Source of the DNA: Hexactinellida sp. DTS-2022 | Taxonomy: Eukaryota; Porifera; Hexactinellida | NCBI GenBank assembly: GCA_028753945.1 | Contig: JAPNXP010000002.1 | Span: 5,518,001-5,582,000, forward strand | DNA length: 64,000 bases | Direction of reading: 5' to 3' | In this document: piece after piece, positions 45,333-55,702 of the stretch | Layout: each line of letters starts with the position of its first letter | How positions within the stretch are numbered: position 1 is the stretch's first letter | Position numbers and translations under genes: made by a program | Notes under the pieces: model-generated | Told to the model about the DNA's origin: nothing | Database searches by the model: none | What the model saw: the letters and a program-made list of their open reading frames with translations, nothing else

Positions 45333-47031
45333 CTAAAAATGATTAACGATTCACTCCATATTCAATTTGACTGTAAATTTTGTGTAGTTCCTAAAATCTT
45401 TTTCCAACTTTCTACCCTATTCATTCATGTTAATGGCCCTACTCTCCCTGCACTCCATGTTTTAATGACTAGGAAAACGGAAACATTATATAGAGCTGCA
45501 ATATTATCTATTTTGGAATTAATTCCTAATTTCAATCAAACATTCGCAATTGAAGATTTTGAACTTCCCCACGATCAGCTTTGGAATTTTTTTCCCTTCA
45601 ATTCCAACTATTGTGCGCTGGTTTCACTTTACAAAAGCAATTTATGAGAAAATTCAAAAGATTGGATTATCAAAATTGCATAAAACAAACCTTACATTCA
45701 AAAATGGATTCGAAATTTATTGGCATTCCCTGTTCTTCCGGATGAGGAGATTCGTTCTGTTTATTTTTCATTAGAACTACCTTTAATTTGGATTGCAAGA
45801 TTCTGAAAAGATATGTACAGTGTACTCCGCTTAATTGGGACACCGGTTAATCGGGACAGCCGCTTTATTGGGACAACTCCCCAAGAACAGAATCCATTCC
45901 ATAGAAGCTAATAATAAAAATTTCGGTTAATCGGGACAAATTCCGCTTAATTGGGACAAACTCAATTAATTGGCTACAAAATTGTGCTCGCTTACTAGAA
46001 AATAAATATTGATCAAACAAATTTTAATAATCTTGGTAAATTCTGATTAAGGCATGACAAAATTTATAAATAGGGCCAATTATATAATTGAATTACATAA
46101 ATCGAAAATCAACAGGGATTATGAACTATGGTTCAGGCATAGTTAAAAACGGTCCACAGAATATTAGGGGTCATACTATGGGTTTTAGTATAATCATAGT
46201 GTACCCTGGCATTGGAGGAATCGTTGTAACATGTTTAAAACTTAAATTGTTATATATCGTAGGTAGATCACTATTTTACAGAATATTTTCGGTTAATTGG
46301 GATCTCCGATTAATTGGGACAAGAGGCCTGGAACAAACGTGTCTCAATTAAGCGGAGTAGACTGTACTAGTTAACATTTTTATAAGTTATTTTAATAAAA
46401 TATGGATAAATGGGAATGTTACTTGTCCGTCTTTTATTATGAAAAAGCAACTAACAATGGGGAAGAATCCTATCAAAGATGCCTAAAATCTTACCTTGAA
46501 ACCCCATCCAACATATGGAAATTTATGGGAACTTTGAATAACGTTATAACAGATTACGACATAGAACTACAACGATTGCTCGATAATCACGAAACTACCA
46601 GAGGACTTAATTCCATTACTAAATACAAAACAGCTCGAAGAAACGAATATAAAGAAAAATATTTCAATAACTCATTTAGTTCAGTTGAATTTCTTGATGC
46701 AATGGCACTAACAATTGGACATGGGAACCTTTGCTCAGGCATTACCAAAGTACCAGCCAATAGTTTGGAAATTTCTAATGACTTTTCAGACCTTTCAGCA
46801 GATGAAGAAGAAATCAATGGCGATCGATGTCATGTTTCTCTTTCACCTAGAACTCAAAACTTTGCACTCTTGCATGACCAGTGCTGCGTTCACGGAGGAT
46901 TTTGTGAATCATGTTCAACTCTTCTTTTAGAATTAAACGTAAATTGCCCAATTTGTAGAAACAAATGTATGGTGTGTTTACGGTGTCCACCCATAGAAAT
47001 AATTTGGAAATGTACTTACAAACACAACTAA
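45333..47031 (+). pseudogene. MULE transposase with C-terminal RING finger (broken)
   Basis: The first part (45333-45780) reads VNGPTLPALHVLMTRKTETL, then LIPNFNQTFAIEDFE (second catalytic Asp region), then after a frame change WFHFTKAIYEKIQKIGLSKL, and after another frame change the LPDEEIRSVYFSLELP block. A 547-bp pogo-like MITE (45818-46364) then splits the gene. The last part (46402-47031, open, 209 aa) has TNNGEESYQRCLKS and PSNIWKFM. It ends in a RING finger: CCVHGGFCESCSTLLL with NCPICRNKC. MULE transposases with a RING or similar finger are known in invertebrates. Two frameshifts plus the insertion make this copy inactive. I found no terminal repeats. Confidence 0.75.
45818..46364. 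mobile_element. pogo-like MITE, complete (547 bp)
   Basis: The left end CAGTGTACTCCGCTTAATTG and right end on the other strand CAGTCTACTCCGCTTAATTG are flanked by TA (45816-45817, 46365-46366). TTAATCGGGACA-type words repeat inside both ends. It is inserted in the MULE transposase gene. Confidence 0.92.
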
Positions 47032-48560
47032 AACAAAAAAAATTGTGTGGGGAAAGTACAGCAGAACGACCATACCTAACATTTATACATGGTTTTGAAT
47101 GTCTACAAATTGTATTTTCATTGTTATGAGCTATTTCCTTCAGAAAAACAGTGGTTTCACCACTTTAACGATTCTCAATACTGTGTTCCTCAACATTGGT
47201 AAGATTGAGGTTTTCATTACTTTATCCAACAAATCACTGACTAAATAATCAACAATTAATCAAAAAAAATTCTAAAAATGTGAAAATGTGAAACTTTATG
47301 ACCTATAATCTCATTCAAGGCTACGTTTTCTTGTGCCTTTTCTTTCTCAGACTCCCGAGTTGCTCGAAACAAAAATAAGTCTTAAAATACTCGCCATACC
47401 CGACTTACTATCCGTCAATATTACATTTCGTGACTCTAACACGCTCAGTTTTTAAAATGATCCATATATGGGCATCAAATGTGCCCATATTTGATGACTT
47501 TCCTCCAAATTCCTCTCTTCTAATGTATAGTCTCTATTTCTTAGCTCAAACCATATAATCACATCAATATCCCACTAGAAACTCATTGGAAGAACAAATG
47601 AGACCATTAATCAAATGGCTACAATTCTATAAATTCAAATGCCCATATATGGTAGTGTCATTTAAGGAGATAGAATATCAAATTGAATGTATATTATTAA
47701 ATCATGCAAAATTCATGTTTAAGCATCCCAACTACACTTTGATACACTATCTATCCAATTCCGAAAGAAAATTTCTATTCGGACATATTTTTAACCTTTT
47801 TGACGTCTCCAAAGGTCAAAAGCATAGTCTTATAAAATAATATGGCCATAGAGTGGTGAATAATTGTAAATTCATGAAAATGATATATTTTAGTTTAACC
47901 ACTGCTAGACATACTTTGACATGGTGTCTATCCAAATCCGAAAGAAAATTTTGATTTGGACATTTTTTTGCCCTTTTTGACGTCACCAGAGGTACAAATC
48001 GCCGTCATTTCTCACAAAAAATTTCGCGGTAATTTCGGAAAAGTGACCTTTGTATAACTCGCATATCTCAAAAAGTATAAGTCGGAGAGAGAAAAACTAT
48101 GCCTCAAAAATGATCCTTGTCAGTTGTTCTTGGGATTATGCCGTGTCGATTTTCAACTTTAATACAAAGTTATAGGGTTAATAATTATATAATGCCAAAT
48201 TTCTAAAAAAATCGATCGATTTTTAGAAAATCTATAGAAAAAAAGAATCAAATCGATATCGAAAATTCTGTGTGGCATAATCCCTTCTACTAATGTAGTA
48301 GAGTTAAACTTGCACTATAATAGAACTTGCGCCAAATAGAGTAAATAGCTAGAATTTATATTGACTAGTATGGATTCACTATTACGCTATTTTGAACTAT
48401 CAATATCTAATTCAAATTTTTCGATTTTTGAAATTCTGAGTATCTACGTCCTTCTTAGAATAATTAGTACTATTCAAAAACGCAATAATAATTTGGGGTC
48501 ATCGGGTGTGTAAAATTTGATATTCTATCTCCTTAAGTGATGTGACAATAAACCTTGATT
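47032..48560. repeat. Non-coding: CCATATATGG repeat (copy f) and a reversed copy of 37700-38560
   Basis: Positions 47390-47720 carry two palindromes 181 bp apart (47462-47471 and 47643-47652). Positions 47720-48550 match the complement of 37700-38560 in the leader of the ZMYM1-like hAT (shared GACAAGGATCATTTTTGAGG and GTTGAAAATCGACACGGC). The order of the two blocks differs from that in the hAT, so they move or rearrange separately. Confidence 0.7.
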
Positions 48561-49129
48561 AACATAATTGAGAATTTTCTATTCACTTTGATTTCCAGGA
48601 AAATTGGGTTGTTATCAATGCGACGTTAGTGCCAATATAGTTAGTACTGACTAGCTAGCTATACATAACAGAGCGTTTTAATTGATATCGTGTTTACTTT
48701 CAACACTGCCGGAAATATAAGTTGGAATTTCTCACGTTTGAAAAAAATTCCAGATATCAAAGTTTAAATTTTGATATTTGTAATTCAGGTGGCATTCAAG
48801 TGGCACATGTCACTTTTATGATATGTCTTCATCGTTAAATTTGAAATTTTTTTTTATGATTGAAATCGATAGAGAATATAAAAACATGTTTAAATCGAAA
48901 ATGTTTTGAAATTTGGAGAATGTTTACTACGTCTTTTGGCTTCCCACACTGTGTGGCGATTAGGCAGTCTACGGTTAATATAAAAATTTAGGTGTTCAGT
49001 AGCCTATTTCCAGAAGGTCAGAGGCCTTAATTCCCATTGAACTATCAATTATATTTCAGTCTTATTCGTTTTATTTACCAATTATATTTCAGTTTCAATA
49101 AATATACAGCAATTATATCAATCAGAAAC
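48561..49129. repeat. Dispersed 'GGCAGTCTACGGTTAA' repeat
   Basis: Positions 48770-48985 match the complement of 12262-12440 and part of 59370-59965. The rest is AT-rich without supported features. It contains CCACACTGTGTGG (about 48946-48958), a short palindrome in this family. Confidence 0.55.
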
Positions 49130-49335
49130 TGAAATTGTGTAGGACCTATTCCGAAATTAGTGTAGGACAATCTTACATCCGGAATAATATAGGACATATT
49201 CCGAAATTGGTGTAGGACATATTCCTACATCAGAAATAATGTAGGACACATTCCGAAATTGGTGTAGGACATAATACTACATTGTTTGTAGGACATTTCC
49301 CGATATTTTCGTAGGACATATTCCGATTTCCCATA
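49130..49335. repeat. Tandem GTAGGACATATTCCG repeats
   Basis: About eight copies of GTAGGACATATTCCG-like words, alternating between two spacers (AAATTGGT and an ACATC-containing one), give a compound unit of roughly 50 bp. It lies just before the integrase fossil and may belong to it. Confidence 0.7.
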
Positions 49336-49383
49336 GCTACAGGTAATATACGTAGGCTCAGTATTTCTACCGACTTATGTTTA

Positions 49384-51330
49384 CTACCTGTAGCTATTAG
49401 TGTTTATTGTTGCATGTAAGGCTACTGTGACACTTGGAGTTGCACTTGACCTGCTTCTTGTAGCACATGCAGCTTTTGGAGAGGCACGGCATCTCTCAGT
49501 GGCAAGATATGATACTAGGGCCGCCTGCTCCAACCTGGCAGCCGTTCTGACGGATAGCTCCTGGTCTGGGACATCAGTAGGCAGGAGGAGTTGACTTGTA
49601 CCACATGGAGTCAAATCTGAGCGAGTGAAAGCAGTTTTGATCGTTCCATGCTTAGTGCCTACTTGGAATGCGCCAACCTCTGAGTATACCTCAGTCACAG
49701 TGCCTCCCAGGCTGGCAGGACCAATAGGAGCTCAGTCAACACTAGGGATAGGTATCCGGACGTTGTCGCCGAGCTCTAGAGGCCTGAACCGTTTCTTACT
49801 TGACTCGATCATGCTACCAACCCTGTATCTTCAGTGCTAGCCAGCTGTTGCGGGGTCTGCGGGCGGTACCCAGAGTACCCTTGCAGAACTTGTCCAATCC
49901 ACAGAAGTACTGTTGACTTGCCTTCGCATAGGCTGCCACAGAGGCTATACACGTAAGATTCCAGCTATAAAATTCTTCCCGGCAATGACTACAGACTGAA
50001 GTTTCAATGTCGTCAGTAATGTAGCATATACCGTAGGAAGGGACGGGATCAAGGGGGTATACTACGCAGGTAGGTGGCGTATGTACCTAGTGTGCAGGAA
50101 CTATCGGAGAGTTGTCGAAGAAGGGAGTAGTCTCACATCCAATGAGTGGGCGGACATTCATGCCGTATGAATCCTTGTAATTGTCCACATTTAAGCACGA
50201 GGGTGGGTTAAGAAGGGAGACCAGTTGGTGAATCGTTATCTTGGCTACTTCCAGCTTGCTGTGAGTCTATGAGAAAAGTATCAGCTGGGAAATCAATAGC
50301 ATCTAGGTCATAGGAGCAAGTAGGCAGCGTGAAGCTGGACTCAGGTGGCGGCGCAGTAGCACCTATCATATACGCTTCACTAGGTGACTCCTGCATGGAT
50401 AGATGTGACAGTGGGATGAGACTGGGTGAAGATAGTGCTGTGGGCGTAGCAGAGTCCTGAGAAGCATACTAAATCACTTGTCTGCAATCGAGGGCTTGTT
50501 CCAATTGATCATCTGTCTCGAGTGGCTGGACTACTTCTCTGGGTAGTGACATGTCCACACTGAGATCGGAAGGCGTTCGCCAAGAATGCACAGAATAGGG
50601 AGTGGAATTAATACCACGGTGATGTGCAATATTCTTAGAGTATTGAACATAATGTAAGACACTCACTCACTGGTTCTATTCTTTGTTCTGATCCGTGAAC
50701 CGGGCGTAGAGTAGCATCTTGAAGTCGCCATTAGTACGCTCCACACTCCCCTGTGTTCCTCTGGGTGACGTGGCCTGCCGTTCACGATACATGTGATTGA
50801 CAACAGCTTGTGTAGAAGAGCGATCAGTGTCTTATTCGCGAACTCAGTGCCGTTATCTGTGTGCAGGATATGAGGCGGGCCATGCTCACAGAAGATACGC
50901 ACCAAGCACTGTGACACCTCGTATAATGTCTTGGATTTGAGTAGTCTCAGGACGACGAACTTGCTGAAGCAGTCTTGGTAATTGAGGATGAACATGAACT
51001 TGTACCCGTTATCAGTACTTACTGCAAGTCGACCAAATCAGCCTGTCCACGTACGCCAACCCCTGCTGGTATGATCGGCTTGTGAATTATTTTCTGTGTG
51101 GACTTTCTCCTTTGTTTGCCTTACAGATAGGCCAACAGCGTAGAAAGAGGAGTAATACCTCACGAGGGATGTGATACATATGCTCTAGGAAGTAGGCTTC
51201 CATCCTATCGCGTCCTCCATGACACAGGTACGTATGTGCGAGCACCAGTGTGTCCCATAGGTATTCCTTTGGGTACTACGCGTAAATGGGGTCGTGAATA
51301 CCTCGGACATCTTGTTCCCTGTAGTATAGT
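49384..51330 (-). mobile_element. Integrase-bearing element, fossil (KRBA2/Ginger- or Gypsy-like)
   Basis: Read on the minus strand, the order is a HHCC-type integrase zinc-binding region (LCHGGRDRMEAYFLEHMYHI) and an rve-type integrase core (FSKFVVLRLL, HTDNGTEFAN). A GC-rich C-terminal region follows with cysteine-bearing remnants near 49450. No reverse transcriptase, capsid or LTR pair was recognised. The domain order suits the KRBA2/Ginger integrases or the 3' part of a Gypsy-type element. It is broken, with several breaks, and is GC-richer than its surroundings. Age is moderate to old. Confidence 0.65.
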
Positions 51331-51475
51331 ACCTTACATCATTAATCGTCATTACATAATAACTTAGTCTAACCTTTTCTATTTGGGATCACTGTTAGCA
51401 TTCTTATTTACCTCAAAACCTCGACCATCGCCTCACCTTTCCTCAAACCAATAACTGCACAGGTCTATTTTAAAA

Positions 51476-51645
51476 CCATATTTACAAAACAACTAACAAC
51501 TCAGCCAACTATTAAAACAACTAACACCCAGCCAATATACCAACTATTAACTCAGCCAACTATTAATCCAACTAACAACTCAGCCAACTATTAAACCAAC
51601 TCACAAATCAGCCAGCTATTAAAACAACTAACAAGAACCAGCTTA
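51476..51645. repeat. Tandem CAACTAACAACTCAGC repeats
   Basis: Four to five imperfect units of CAACTAACAACTCAGCCAAC followed by TATTAAA-type sequence, about 30-40 bp each. It lies at the outer side of the integrase fossil. Confidence 0.75.
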
Positions 51646-52964
51646 TCAGTAAAGAATGGGTACGTTTAATTATATTCTGTTTATTTAGTGAATGTATTGA
51701 CAATGATATGTATTGAAGATCAAACTGGTGGCCTTAGTGAAATGGTTACGAATTCGCGAGTAGATTACGATAGATATTTATTACGAGCCTATAATCTCAT
51801 TCGCTTTTGCTAGGGAATGCTATTTACATTTAAACCTCGCATTATAATAAACATACACAAGGACTCGTATTCATTTTGTCAATCTTCAATATTAATCTAT
51901 ACACGTTCTATTTGATACTAGTTTGCTTACTTACTTATAATTTAAAATCTCAATCTTATTCTTAGTTATTAATTCCCAAAATTTAACAACAAACAGCCCT
52001 TAGTGCAAGTACATAATTCTAAATTCGTATTTAGTCGCCTACCTCCAATAATCGCCCCCCTAAAGTAGCAAATAAAAATTTATTACTGCTACCCGGAGTA
52101 AACATTTACATCTAATATAACTCACAATACGATTATCAACCGATTATCATAATTAAATTGTAATAAAATGTGATATTCTAGAAAATTGCTCAAAATTATT
52201 GATCGAAAAATGGAGTAAAAAACAATAATCGCCTAGGCTACTATTCGAGTAAATACGGTATATATTATATCTACATATTTCTTCAAGAATTATTAATAAC
52301 TATCATATATGGTATATATTTATGTATTTTCTAAATTCCCTTGCCAAGTTTAGGATTTGTCAACTATTAACCTCTATTTCTCTGAGAAACAAAAGTTTCT
52401 TTATTAGCTAATTATCTGGGCTATTATCACACTATATTTAAAACTCTACTTATTTAAAACTTAATATTTTAATAGAAACACATAATTAGTACAATAATAG
52501 TTATTCTTAATGCAATAAACTGTAAATTAGTGCATTTCATTTTGTAAATATTACTTTAGTTTCTGATATTGATTAGCCTTAACACCTTGGCCGTTGATGA
52601 CTTGGCGAAAAAATCCAAAATTGCAGCCTGCGCGGACTGCATGTTCGTTTGGAGGCACTATCAATAAACAACCAACAAAATATAGTGCTTTATATCGTAC
52701 TAATCTCCCATACCGCATTATCTGTGAGTGGTGCTCGTAAACTATATTTTGACTCTGTGGTTATCCATGTTTGCTCTAAAAACAAATTTAAAAAATTATA
52801 GGCCTGTTGCATGATATTATGAGACGCCTATGTGATAGACTAAATACACCATGGATGTGCTATTACAAATTATACAGTGATATTGAGACGCTATAAAATG
52901 AAATCTTTGGCTTATTTTACTTTTTAATATGAATTTAAGAATAATAAAATTTTGAGACATTGTA
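51646..52964. other. Non-coding; one local 45-bp duplication
   Basis: AT-rich, no genes. ACCATGGATGTGCTATTA with its following bases occurs at 52849-52893 and again at 53148-53190, on both sides of the pogo-like MITE. Confidence 0.4.
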
Positions 52965-53138
52965 CAGTGGAAGCCGCTTAATCGGGAGACGGTTAATCGG
53001 GAAATTCGGTTGATCGGGACGAGGCTTTGGAAACCAATTCGTATCAAGTAGTATAAAGTATATCGGTTAATCGGGATAACCGGATAAACGGGACTAAATT
53101 CCTACTCCCGAGGCGTCCCGATTAAGCGGCTTCCACTG
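52965..53138. mobile_element. pogo-like MITE, complete (174 bp)
   Basis: The inverted ends CAGTGGAAGCCGCTTAATCG match perfectly over 20 bp and are flanked by TA (52963-52964, 53139-53140). GGTTAATCGGGA-type words repeat inside. Confidence 0.93.
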
Positions 53139-53263
53139 TATTAGCAAACCATGGATGTGCTATTATAATTTATACAGTGATATTTTGAGACACTACTATA
53201 AAAGTATTAAGGCGAGATGTCCCCGGTGAATCCATTATTTCTATCGATTGTATATGTATAGGT

Positions 53264-53760
53264 TAGTGTATTAGCTATAAAATGTCGAAATGAAATCGAC
53301 TCTAGCTCTTATACCTTTCTTATTATAGAATTATTTGTGAAACTGGAACTATTGTATATTTGTATTACGATATACGCATACGGTGAATTGAAAATTTATA
53401 TCAAGATTTCAGCGAATTGGCTTGTAATGAAGTGAGTTTGGATATTTAGAATACTTCTATATACTTACACCTTGGGAACTATGATTTTTCTAAGGTGACA
53501 TCTACTTTCAATTCGATGCTAAGCCGATGACTTAGCAATTTTTTTTTTAATATTCAAATTTTAACAAGTCATCAGCATAACATCCAAACTCACTTGATTA
53601 CATGCCAATTCGCTGAAATCTTGACATCAATTTTCAATTCACCGTATGCATATACCGTAATACAAATATTTAATAGTTCCAGTTTCACAAATAATTCGAT
53701 AATAAGAAAAGTATAAGAGCTAGAGTCGATTTCTTTTCGACATTTTATAGCTAATACATT
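53264..53760. repeat. Long palindrome, ~183-bp arms
   Basis: Positions 53264-53446 and 53578-53760 are reverse complements with few mismatches (shared TAGCTATAAAATGTCGAAA, CGACTCTAGCTCTTATAC, TCAAGATTTCAGCGAATTGG). The spacer is about 130 bp. The outer edge of the right arm is interrupted by the hAT element at 53765. The continuation TAACTAAAT after that element (55301) also pairs with the left side. Confidence 0.9.
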
Positions 53761-53764
53761 AAAC

Positions 53765-55292
53765 TAGGGGTGGGGAAACCTTTAAGGCCGCGGGCCAAAA
53801 TGGATAAATGTCATAGTGTTGCGGGCCTGAGAGTGAAGATTTCTTATTTAACACATTTTTTATTATATTTCAAGTAGCATTAATGGAGAAATAAACGATG
53901 ATACTGAGGAAGTATAAACTAATCTAATCACATATTAGGAAGTAAAATAACTAGTGGATGTTGTGCAGTTAATCCTGCGTTTTTATTAGCTTATCAAAAT
54001 TTGGTTCTCTTGCTGAAGTTATTAAGGTTCAGGTATACTCTACAAATTTCGAATATTTAGATAAAATCCAAATCATTGTCTATTTCTCTTTTATTGCATT
54101 TTGGGATTGTATTGATACCAATGAGTACTCTCAAGAGATTTCTAAGAAAGATTCCTATTATTTTTCCAGTTTGACACACTTTGATCACCTCAATTTAGGA
54201 ATAATTGCTGTAAATTCTTTTTACAAAAGCCGCTATCTCAAAACTAACATTTTCAGAATTGCGGAAGAAGTCATTTTGTCAATTTTTGTCGTAGAATCAA
54301 AAACTCAATGGTTTCGGAGAGATCTCGTAAAGATACAACTTTTCAGTGCTGCGATTTACCCTAATATGAATAGTTCATCTGTTTTTTGGATTTTGGATAA
54401 GGAAAATCTTCATTTGAAAATCGACATCACATAAAAGTATTTGAAATCCAGAAAAATGTAGATATTCACAATTCCTGTACTCAAAAGTTATATTACATCC
54501 AGCTAAACACATTTTATCAATAATATTCTTGGTATTGTTTATCTTTTCTCATTGATCTATTCCGCAAAAATGGTAAAATTTGAAAAAAGATTTTTCCCCT
54601 ATTAGTTTATTTGCCAATATTATTGTATTTTTGGCATCATGAGGATGAAGTAAATCCGCTGTAAAAAAAATAATTCATTCGGGTGAATAGTTATGGTAGA
54701 AGTACTCTAGAGGATACCTGAACCTTGATACACATAAGCTGAGAAATGTACTCATTTGTCAATGCTGATCTTGACATATTTTTGATAAACTTCATCATAC
54801 CTGCCAATTAATCGTACAGGGTTCCCTGTCCTGTAAAAGAATTTTAAACATTTTGGCTATTCTGTACAGGCGTACAGGGATTTTTAATTAATAATTATTT
54901 GTAATATTGCCTAAAATGTCTACAGATGTGATAGTAATTTCTGCCATGCATTCTGCATTGACTACATAAGGCACAACTTTGTTTCTATATTTATTCAAGT
55001 GTATAATAATTCCCTGGACGAGCGAGCGAAGCGAGCGAGATATATTTGGGAGGAGATTGAACTCTAATCTCGTTTTCTGCTAGAACTCGCCATTTCAATT
55101 TAGGTTCTGCCTCCTACGTTTTCTAATAATATCTAATAATTGATAGAATTCGTAAATGCAAACTATAGTTACAAAATACTGTATTCAAACTAGGAACATT
55201 GATGCATTTGTAGAGTATATATAATTGAAAAGAAGCGAATTATCCGCGGGCCACAGCGAATGGTCTCGCGGGCCACGGTTTGAACACCCTTG
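53765..55292. mobile_element. hAT non-autonomous element (1528 bp) with nested TTAA MITE
   Basis: Left end TAGGGGTGGGGAAACC; right end on the other strand CAAGGGTGTTCAAACC. It is flanked by a perfect 8-bp duplication CATTAAAC (53757-53764, 55293-55300). GCGGGCC words lie near both ends. It contains the GGTTCAGGTAT MITE at 54026-54724. No transposase remains. Confidence 0.88.
54026..54724 (+). mobile_element. TTAA MITE, GGTTCAGGTAT family, complete copy (699 bp)
   Basis: TTAA on the left (54022-54025) and TTGA on the right (54725-54728). Ends GGTTCAGGTATACTCTA and GGTTCAGGTATCCTCTA. It closely matches 13789-14485 in reverse. Confidence 0.88.
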
Positions 55293-55300
55293 CATTAAAC

Positions 55301-55702
55301 TAACTAAATAAAATGTACTATAATCAATCGAATTGTTGTTAACCTTAATGCTATAAACTAATTAAAAAATGCAAATTGTGAATATTTTGTGTTTCCCATT
55401 GAATAATGTTGTGTAAGTGCCGCCGTCATCCCAATTTTAGCGTGACCAATATCTCCTGAATTTTATCCAAAAATATAAGACCGAATGCTCCCAAAATTGG
55501 AATAGCTAGTCATTTTAACTAGACTAAAAAATGGAAGCATTCTAGAATATGTTAGATATGTACTTATGCCATGGTGGCATGACAACAAATGTGAGGTGTA
55601 AAAGACCCCAAAATCAAGATTTTTTGTCACCTCAACATGTGTAAGGGTTTGATATATTCATTATTTTGTACCTTACATAGGTTGCGTTTGTTGGTTCTAG
55701 AC
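55301..55702. other. Non-coding, nothing recognised
   Basis: AT-rich, between two hAT elements. Positions 55695-55702 (TTCTAGAC) are the left duplication of the next element. Confidence 0.4.

Noticed and set aside
13980-54434. An 87-residue frame that recurs in copies of the GGTTCAGGTAT MITE (14077-14340, 22184-22433, 54171-54434).
   Set aside because: It is shared because the copies are near-identical DNA, ends at different points, and matches no protein family. Shared descent explains it without selection.
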